Shown in pieces: positions 58,205 through 64,000 of a stretch of 64,000 nucleotides of DNA. The notes under the pieces were generated by a model. It did not search any database. It was not told where the DNA came from and saw only the letters and a program-made list of their open reading frames with translations. The stretch comes from Ianthella basta (taxonomy: Eukaryota; Porifera; Demospongiae; Verongiida; Ianthellidae): NCBI GenBank assembly GCA_964019415.1, contig OZ025879.1, forward strand, positions 5,809,868-5,873,867, read 5' to 3'. How positions within the stretch are numbered: the first letter of the stretch is position 1; each line of letters opens with the position of its first letter. Made by a program: the position numbers and the translations under genes.

Positions 58205-58522
58205 GTGGTCTGTCTTTATTGAATGATAATGGTGGATTAAAAGTGTTCTTCCCCAGGAACAGCTTTGCCACCAACACCACACTCACACACACACAATTGA
58301 GTTTCCTGTAGAACCTGTTGGTAATGAACACATTGTTTACTTCGGTGGCAAACCACAGGCTAAGCAAGTAGCTTGGCTTAACAGTGGCGGTGGTCAGTTG
58401 CAGATATGCCAAGGCAATAATGAGATTGATGCACCTTGTAAAACCTGCGGTGGCCTCTGTCAAGGCAATGGTGGTGTAGGTGTAGACCCTCAAGACAATG
58501 GACACACTGATATCCACACGTT

Positions 58523-58776
58523 TGTGATGTCTTCTCTATCACAGACAAACGATCGCGACTCGATCATGCAACGCACTGGGAACACCGTCAGCAATGATTC
58601 CAAATAACACTGCAACAACGTGCCAACACACTACGCATGCGCCATAAGTGAGCACCAGACATGCTACTAAGTATAACAGCAGACACAGCAGTCACTACCA
58701 AATATAACAGCAAATAATAATGTAACACTACCACAAATAGTAACAGACAAAACCATAAATCAGTGTATACAGTACA
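58523..58776 (-). repeat. Gypsy-2 3' LTR
   Basis: 254 bases, TG...CA. It lacks the 5-base tandem step present in the other LTR. Confidence 0.94.
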
Positions 58777-58789
58777 CTCCTCCCCTCTT
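58777..58789 (-). other. Gypsy-2 polypurine tract
   Basis: Reads AAGAGGGGAGGAG on the minus strand, directly next to the 3' LTR. Confidence 0.8.
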
Positions 58790-58807
58790 AAAACAAAACC
58801 CAATGTA

Positions 58808-60289
58808 TCAAAAGGTAAATCTGTCCACGGGACGGCGAACCCGTGTTGAACGTCGTACTTGTGGAGGACGGCGTGTGTCCTCTGACGAGGGCTGAGGCGG
58901 CAGCCCAGATGATGACACAGGATTCTCCTGTGAAGGTGACACCGACTCTACGGAACTATCGGTACCAGCCACAACAGTTTCCTCTGGCAAGGATACCGGT
59001 GGCAACACGTCAATTGGCTCCGGAGTCGGAGTCTGGGTGGCTGATGGCAAGTCTGAGTCCTGCTCTTCCCAGGCTCGGATGTGATCCACATGCTTCCTGC
59101 CAACCACACCACTATCCAATTCTACCACGTACGAGACTGGTCCTCGACGTTCCAGAATAGTACCTGGAACCCAACGAAATGCGTCCCTCCCATCTCGCAC
59201 CATCACCCTGGCACCGACTGCAAACTCTCTCAGTGTGCCTTTCCTGTCATGGTGGCTTTTCTGCTTGCCTTGGGAAACACAAACTCTCTCTCCCAGGTTA
59301 GGCCTCAACAAGTCAAACCGAGTTCGGATGGGACGACCCAGAAACAAAGACGCTGGTGATACCCCAGTTGTGGCATGTGGAGTACTGCGATAAGACATGA
59401 GAAAACTCTGCAACTGGTGCTGCAGTGGTCTGCCATCCCCCTCTCCGGCTTTCATTGACTGCTTAAAAGTTTGCACCAGACGTTCAACTGCTCCGTTCGA
59501 GGAAGGATGCCCACGCACATGCTTCACCCCATTTGACTGCAAGAAGTCCATGAACTCTCCTGAAGTAAACTGTGGCCCATTGTCAGATACCACTTGCTGA
59601 GGCAACCCATAAGCTGCGAAGATGTGTCTCAGCACCGCAATGGTGCGATCGGCAGTGGTTGATGGCATTTCGTGGATTTCTGGCCACTTGGAGTGTGCAT
59701 CAATGAGTAGAAAGAACATCCTACCCTTAAACGGCCCAGCAAAGTCAATGTGCACCCGTTGCCACGGATGCTCCGGCCAGACCCACGGGTGCAAAGGTGC
59801 ACTACTGGGAGCACTCTTGACAGCCTGGCATGACTGGCAGGATTTCACAATCCCCTCTACATCCTTGTCAAGACCTGGCCACCAGAAATAGCTCCTCGCC
59901 ACAGACTTCATCCTGACCACTCCACCATGGTCACTGTGTAGCTCTTTCAAGACTGAGGCCCTCAGCTTCTGAGGAACAACCACTCGGATGCCCCATAGCA
60001 GACATTGGCTTTCCACGGTGAGCTCCAGCCGACGTGACGAGAACGGTTGCAGTTCTGCTGGCACACTAGCAGGCCACCCTTGCCGCAAGTACAGCAACAC
60101 CTTACTCAAAAGGGGATCCTGCCGTGTGGCTGTAGCGACTGCGCCAGCTGTGACTGGAAGTGAGTTAATCTGTGCGAGGTTGAAACAGGCTGCTACACTG
60201 GAGAACTCCTCTCCAGGTGGAACACACTGGCAGCCGTGACAGCCCATCAGCATTTGCATGATCCTGTGTACGACGAAAACGGATGTCAT
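58808..60289 (-). CDS. Gypsy-2 integrase ORF (493-residue open frame)
   Basis: The first 24 or so residues of this frame are the out-of-frame shadow of the RNase H end. Genuine sequence starts near PPGEEFSSV. It has the integrase zinc region (LHSDHGG... CQSC, 117-154), the core with D182 (HIDFAGP), D236 (VSDNGPQFT) and E269 (NGAVER), and a basic C-terminus. D236 and E269 are separated by 32 residues, where Gypsy-1 and the family norm have 35. The usual PYHP context reads RGHPSSNG, so about nine bases appear deleted in frame. With the frameshift before it, this copy probably cannot integrate on its own. Confidence 0.88.
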   Translation of the reverse strand: MTSVFVVHRIMQMLMGCHGCQCVPPGEEFSSVAACFNLAQINSLPVTAGAVATATRQDPLLSKVLLYLRQGWPASVPAELQPFSSRRLELTVESQCLLWGIRVVVPQKLRASVLKELHSDHGGVVRMKSVARSYFWWPGLDKDVEGIVKSCQSCQAVKSAPSSAPLHPWVWPEHPWQRVHIDFAGPFKGRMFFLLIDAHSKWPEIHEMPSTTADRTIAVLRHIFAAYGLPQQVVSDNGPQFTSGEFMDFLQSNGVKHVRGHPSSNGAVERLVQTFKQSMKAGEGDGRPLQHQLQSFLMSYRSTPHATTGVSPASLFLGRPIRTRFDLLRPNLGERVCVSQGKQKSHHDRKGTLREFAVGARVMVRDGRDAFRWVPGTILERRGPVSYVVELDSGVVGRKHVDHIRAWEEQDSDLPSATQTPTPEPIDVLPPVSLPEETVVAGTDSSVESVSPSQENPVSSSGLPPQPSSEDTRRPPQVRRSTRVRRPVDRFTF

Positions 60290-62795
60290 AACGATAGGCT
60301 GACAGCAGAATAGCCCATCTCTGCAAGCGAGCAGCAGATAGCGAAGGAATAGCCTGATCTGAGGCCAGGATGGTTGTCAGGGGTTTGTGATCCGTTATAA
60401 GGCAAAACTTCCGTCCATACAGGTATTGGTGAAACCGTTTGACACCAAACACCAGGGCCAAAGCTTCCTTCTCGATTTGCGGATAGTTCTTCTCACTGGC
60501 TGTTAGCGTACGTGAGGCATAGGCAATGGGCCTCTCCGACCCATCAGAATACTGCTGAGAGATTACGGCACCCACTCCGTATGGTGACGCATCAGCTGCA
60601 AGTGATAGAGGCAATGACGGGTCGTAATGGGCAAGGACCTGTGACGAAGACAAAACTGCCTTGATGTCCCTGAATGCTGTTTCACACTCCACTGTCCACT
60701 TCCATGGCTCACCCTTGTGGAGCAACTGAGTCAAAGGTTGTAACCGGGTTGCCAGGTTTGAAATGAACCGTCCATAATAGTTCACCAACCCCAGGAAGGA
60801 ACGCAACTCAGTGAGATTGGTGGGTGTAGGAGCATCTGCCATGGCCTGCTGTTTTCCTCTGGTTGTGTGCAGACCTTGTGCATCCACCACATGCCCCAAG
60901 TACTCTACCGACGGCTGAAGGAATGAGCACTTCTGACGCTTCAACCTGAACCCATGGCTACGGAGGCGCTCCAGGACAGTTGCTAGAGTGGCTAAGTGCT
61001 CTGCCTCGGTCGACCCAGTCAGGATGATGTCATCCAAGTAACACATCACCCGAGGCAAACCATGGAGGACCGCGTCCATGGTGCGTTGAAATATGGCGGG
61101 AGCAGATGCCACGCCAAATGGCAAGCGGGTGTAACGGTAAAGACCAAGATGTGTATTGATTGTCACCAGCTCACTGGAAGCAGCATCTAACGGCAACTGC
61201 TGATACGCTTGCGACAAATCCAGCTTACTAAACGACTGGCCACCAGCCAATGAGGCGAAGATCTCTTCTGGTTTGGGAAGAGGGTGCTGGTCCACTTCCA
61301 GAGCAGGGTTAAGGGTTACTTTGTAGTCACCACACAGACGGAAAGAACCATCTTTCTTGGGGACAGGTACGATGGGAGTAGCCCACTTACTGAACTCTAC
61401 CTTCTCCAAGACTCCACTGGATTCTAAACGTTCAATTTCTTTGCCAATCGCATCTTTTATGGCAAAAGGGACCGAACGTGGACGAAAAAACTTGGGCTGG
61501 CTATTCTCCTTCAACTTCAAATTGACCTGAACTGACTTCACCGTCCCGAGCTCCTCGTGGAATACATCTTCGTATTTGTGCAGAAGCTCCTCCAGTGGAA
61601 GATTACCTCGCGTCTGGTATGCAAGGAGAGCCCAGTCCAGGCGAAAGTGAGCCAGCCAATCTCTCCCTAGCAAGGCTGGTCCCTCGCTCTTCACTATGAC
61701 CAATGACAGCTCCTTCTCCTGGTCTTTGTACACAACATGAACAGGCAAACTGCCCACCACTTCCACTCGCTGTGCAGTGTACGTGTGCAAGGCAATACCA
61801 GCCGGCTGGAGCTGTCCATCCAGAAACAGCTCCCGTTGCTGCTTCAGTGACATTATGGACACAGCCGCACCTGTGTCAACTTCCATTGACACAGGGACAC
61901 CCTCTACCCCGACCTCTACTACAATTGGATCAGTCCGCCTGGATCCTAGGCACATAATAGGAAGGTCGGCTTCCTCTGACACCTCCACTGTAGCCAGTCG
62001 CTGTGTTCTAGAGCCCTGATGCCTAGCACCCTGGTGCCCCCCTCTAGACTTGGCTGAACGGCAGACACGAGCCAAATGCCCCTTTTTCTTACACTGGTGG
62101 CAAATGGTATCAATAAAACGACATGTAGCAGCCAAGTGATCAGCGCTACCGCAGCGATAGCACTCCTTCCCACGACCCTGGGGTTTACTGCTGCTATGAC
62201 ACTGGGCTGGCCCTTTGTATGGGGTCCTGCTATGAGAAACCTGGTGAACAGCACTACTGGAGACAGCACCTCTCAACTCTCTAGCATTCTGCTCTGCTAA
62301 CTCCAAGCTATGTGCTATGGTCAGTGCCTTACTCAGAGTCAACTCGGACTCAGCTAGCAGGCGCTTACGGTGCACCTCCTCCCTCAGGCCACAAACCAAT
62401 CGATCCCTCAAAGCATCTTCCAGCCCTTCCCCAAACTCACACCTGGATGCCAACTTCCGCAACTCCGCTTCGAACTTGGCCACGGTCTCTCCCGGTTCCT
62501 GTCGTCGCTGATGGAACCGAAAACGTTCCGCCATAATGATCTTCTTGGGTTCATAGTGCTTCTTCAGCGTCTCCTTGAGCTGCGCCAGCGTTTTCACGGA
62601 TGGTTTAACTGGTGACAACAAGTCCCTCAAGAGGGCATACGTCTGCCCACCAACGAGGGTAAGAAAAACTGGGACTTTGCGGTCGTCCGGTATCGCGTTA
62701 GCCGCCAGGAACAAGTCAATCCTCTCCAGATAAGCCGCGATCGATTCGCGGTCAGCATCGAAGGTCTCCACTTGACCAATTGCTGCAACTGCCAT
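60165..62795 (-). CDS. Gypsy-2 Gag-protease-RT-RNase H ORF (876 residues)
   Basis: The start ATG at 62795 follows the primer site. In order: Gag-like region 1-200, two CX2CX4HX4C zinc knuckles (212-245), protease DTGA at 307-310, reverse transcriptase with YLDD at 586-589, RNase H from DASPYG (735), then HANADGLSRLPV at 846-857. Past that the frame departs into unrelated sequence and stops at 876, where Gypsy-1 continues in frame into the integrase. A one-base-type frameshift near 60215-60235 therefore splits RNase H from integrase. Programmed shifts in this family normally lie between Gag and Pol, so this is more likely a lesion. Confidence 0.9.
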   Translation of the reverse strand: MAVAAIGQVETFDADRESIAAYLERIDLFLAANAIPDDRKVPVFLTLVGGQTYALLRDLLSPVKPSVKTLAQLKETLKKHYEPKKIIMAERFRFHQRRQEPGETVAKFEAELRKLASRCEFGEGLEDALRDRLVCGLREEVHRKRLLAESELTLSKALTIAHSLELAEQNARELRGAVSSSAVHQVSHSRTPYKGPAQCHSSSKPQGRGKECYRCGSADHLAATCRFIDTICHQCKKKGHLARVCRSAKSRGGHQGARHQGSRTQRLATVEVSEEADLPIMCLGSRRTDPIVVEVGVEGVPVSMEVDTGAAVSIMSLKQQRELFLDGQLQPAGIALHTYTAQRVEVVGSLPVHVVYKDQEKELSLVIVKSEGPALLGRDWLAHFRLDWALLAYQTRGNLPLEELLHKYEDVFHEELGTVKSVQVNLKLKENSQPKFFRPRSVPFAIKDAIGKEIERLESSGVLEKVEFSKWATPIVPVPKKDGSFRLCGDYKVTLNPALEVDQHPLPKPEEIFASLAGGQSFSKLDLSQAYQQLPLDAASSELVTINTHLGLYRYTRLPFGVASAPAIFQRTMDAVLHGLPRVMCYLDDIILTGSTEAEHLATLATVLERLRSHGFRLKRQKCSFLQPSVEYLGHVVDAQGLHTTRGKQQAMADAPTPTNLTELRSFLGLVNYYGRFISNLATRLQPLTQLLHKGEPWKWTVECETAFRDIKAVLSSSQVLAHYDPSLPLSLAADASPYGVGAVISQQYSDGSERPIAYASRTLTASEKNYPQIEKEALALVFGVKRFHQYLYGRKFCLITDHKPLTTILASDQAIPSLSAARLQRWAILLSAYRYDIRFRRTQDHANADGLSRLPVCSTWRGVLQCSSLFQPRTD

Positions 62796-62813
62796 ATCCC
62801 ACCTTCGTCGCCA
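62796..62813 (-). other. Gypsy-2 primer binding site
   Basis: TGGCGACGAAGGTGGGAT on the minus strand, one base different from the Gypsy-1 site. Confidence 0.72.
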
Positions 62814-62815
62814 CT

Positions 62816-63074
62816 TGTGATGTCTTCTCTATCACAGACAAACGATCGCGACTCGATCATGCAACGCACTGGGAACACCGTCAGCAATGATTCCAAATAA
62901 CACTGCAACAACGTGCCAACACACTACGCATGCGCCATAAGTGATCACCAGACATGCTACTAAGTATAACAGCAGACACAGCAGTCACTACCAAATATAA
63001 CAGCAAATAATAATGTAACACTACCACAAATAGTAACAGACAAAACCATAAATCAGTGTACAGTATACAGTACA
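62816..63074 (-). repeat. Gypsy-2 5' LTR
   Basis: 259 bases, with CAGTGTACAGTATACAGTA where the other LTR has CAGTGTATACAGTA. ATGTT follows as the target-site copy. Confidence 0.94.
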
Positions 63075-63171
63075 ATGTTCACTGACTCAACTGCATATGT
63101 GAACCAAGACCTGGAATGCCGAGTGTCCAGTGGCCCATCAGCATTCATTGGAGTGTATCTAAGGAATGGAG

Positions 63172-63962
63172 GTCAGTTTGTAGTGTCACATTTCTACACT
63201 CCTACAGTACAAATTATCCAGCTTGGGACCCTTTAGATGATACCAATTATTAAACTATTATTATGTTTAGCAGCAGTCCCTGTAATGTGAACATACGAAG
63301 AGCATACAGATACTTTCTAATTCCTGCTATCTCAGACTAATAGAATTTTATGACACGGTGCAATTACACTTTCACTACATCTTGCACAAATTTTTACTAA
63401 TAACACTGCTGGTATTTCCAAACCTTTCAGCTAAATTTTGTACTACATGCACAATTACGAAACTGTTTAAGTTTGTCTGCCTTCCCTAAATATGACCTTA
63501 AGAAGCTTCAGCTCAATTATCACAAGCATTATAAATGTATACATGTCTTTAAATAGAGCTTGAAAGGTCTCTTCATCATACACTTTATTTACGTATCATG
63601 TGATTTTTAGCTACAGTATGAATACAGCACATTCAATAGTAGTTGTTCCAATGCTTAAGATATGTTAGAGAATAAACCTTTCAGACACCCTCTAGATCTG
63701 CTATCTATAACACCTAGAAGAGGATTTAGCATATTCCTAAGGTGTGAACTAGACAAATTGGCTGTCTGGCTGTACGTCAAGATTCCTTTTTATTTTCCAT
63801 TGTACTGTATTAATATATAGACTGCTGATTTAATCTCCCATGCTCTCTACGGTTTACACCCATGCATGCAAGATGATACTAAACTGTAAGAATGAAATAT
63901 AGTGTGAATGAAGGTTACAATATATTATGCGTTGTTGGGGCATACTTCTATTCATGCTGCAG
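63172..63962. other. Receptor D intron 4
   Basis: Paralogous to parts of 34975-37764 in receptor C, without the LINE remnant, the 107-bp palindrome or the poly-G tract. No gene was seen. Confidence 0.55.
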
Positions 63963-64000
63963 TGAGCACAACCCTGCAGCCACCTTCCTCTGTCACACAA

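Larger units (their letters stand above)
58523..63074 (-). mobile_element. Gypsy-2, LTR retrotransposon inside an exon of receptor D
   Basis: A 4552-bp element. The LTRs are 58523-58776 (254 bp) and 62816-63074 (259 bp) and differ by one 5-base tandem step near the inner end and one base substitution (GTGAGCACC versus GTGATCACC). Flanks are ACGTT (58518-58522) and ATGTT (63075-63079), a 5-bp target duplication with one change. The paralogous exons read ACATGTACACTGA there, so the left copy is the mutated one. The minus-strand primer site TGGCGACGAAGGTGGGAT lies two bases inside the 5' LTR, and a polypurine tract lies at 58777-58789. Two overlapping ORFs in different frames replace a single Gag-Pol. 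It is recent, but older than Gypsy-1. Confidence 0.95.
55185..64000 (+). pseudogene. Receptor D, 5' part, frameshifted and interrupted by Gypsy-2
   Basis: Exons: 55185-55242 (signal peptide), 55385-55411 (27-nt microexon), 56556-56849 (Ig, intact), 58205-58522 continued at 63080-63171 (second Ig-like domain), and 63963 to the window end (start of FN3-1). The second Ig-like exon is split by Gypsy-2 at 58523-63074. Counting one target-site copy it totals 410 nt, not a multiple of 3, where B and C have 417. The shift maps to a CA run near 58285-58301, after which the frame reaches TAG at 58312. Downstream the domain is still recognisable in the other frame (CKTCGGLCQGNGGVGVD). The ectodomain order equals receptors B and C. 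Promoter and first exons look intact, so a truncated secreted Ig fragment is possible. Whether the rest of the gene survives lies beyond the window. Confidence 0.82.

Noticed and set aside
60215-60235. Programmed ribosomal frameshift in Gypsy-2
   Set aside because: Located between RNase H and integrase, not Gag and Pol. Gypsy-1 is in one frame throughout and the integrase has a second lesion, so a mutation is more likely.

Overview
The window reads as animal DNA, AT-rich and intron-rich, most plausibly from a sponge. The support is indirect: short genes with compact introns, receptor tyrosine phosphatases with Ig and fibronectin-III ectodomains, Gypsy elements of the K02A2.6-like type, many foldback elements and AT-rich microsatellites. 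No species can be named from sequence alone. No prokaryotic operon, rRNA, tRNA or CRISPR array was seen.

The backbone is a head-to-tail cluster of four paralogous receptor genes, all on the plus strand. They are called A to D here. A (1-2932) is only the 3' end: the second phosphatase domain (D2). B (15450-22236) is a complete short receptor: signal peptide, Ig, a second Ig-like domain with a cysteine-rich insert, three FN3 domains, a membrane segment and a 40-residue tail with no phosphatase. Behind it lies a decayed D2 exon set (22485-24346). C (27297-49363) is a complete receptor of about 1326 residues with the same ectodomain, a tail with three ITIM-like tyrosine motifs, an apparently active D1 phosphatase and a D2 that looks catalytically impaired. 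D (55185 to the window end) is the 5' part of a fourth copy, damaged by a frameshift and by a Gypsy element inside an exon. Intergenic DNA is also duplicated between the units, so whole gene-plus-spacer segments were duplicated.

The cluster is full of mobile DNA. Between A and B lie a degraded integrase-domain gene (5290-5870) and a very large 17-bp minisatellite (6162-9724 and 14080-14513). That array is split by a complete Gypsy element with identical 179-bp LTRs (9725-14079). Intron 3 of C holds a 4.3-kb insertion with hairpins at both ends, and inside it sits an intact 1069-residue reverse transcriptase/restriction-like endonuclease ORF (30385-33594). Further introns of C hold a LINE remnant and several inverted-repeat elements. 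D carries a second Gypsy element (58523-63074).

If these genes work as their domains suggest, the receptors bind extracellular ligands through the Ig/FN3 ectodomain. C would then signal through its own phosphatase and phosphotyrosine motifs, and B would act as a phosphatase-less partner, decoy or docking receptor. This functional picture is inference. Domain assignments, splice sites, reading-frame arithmetic, LTRs and target-site duplications were read from the sequence.
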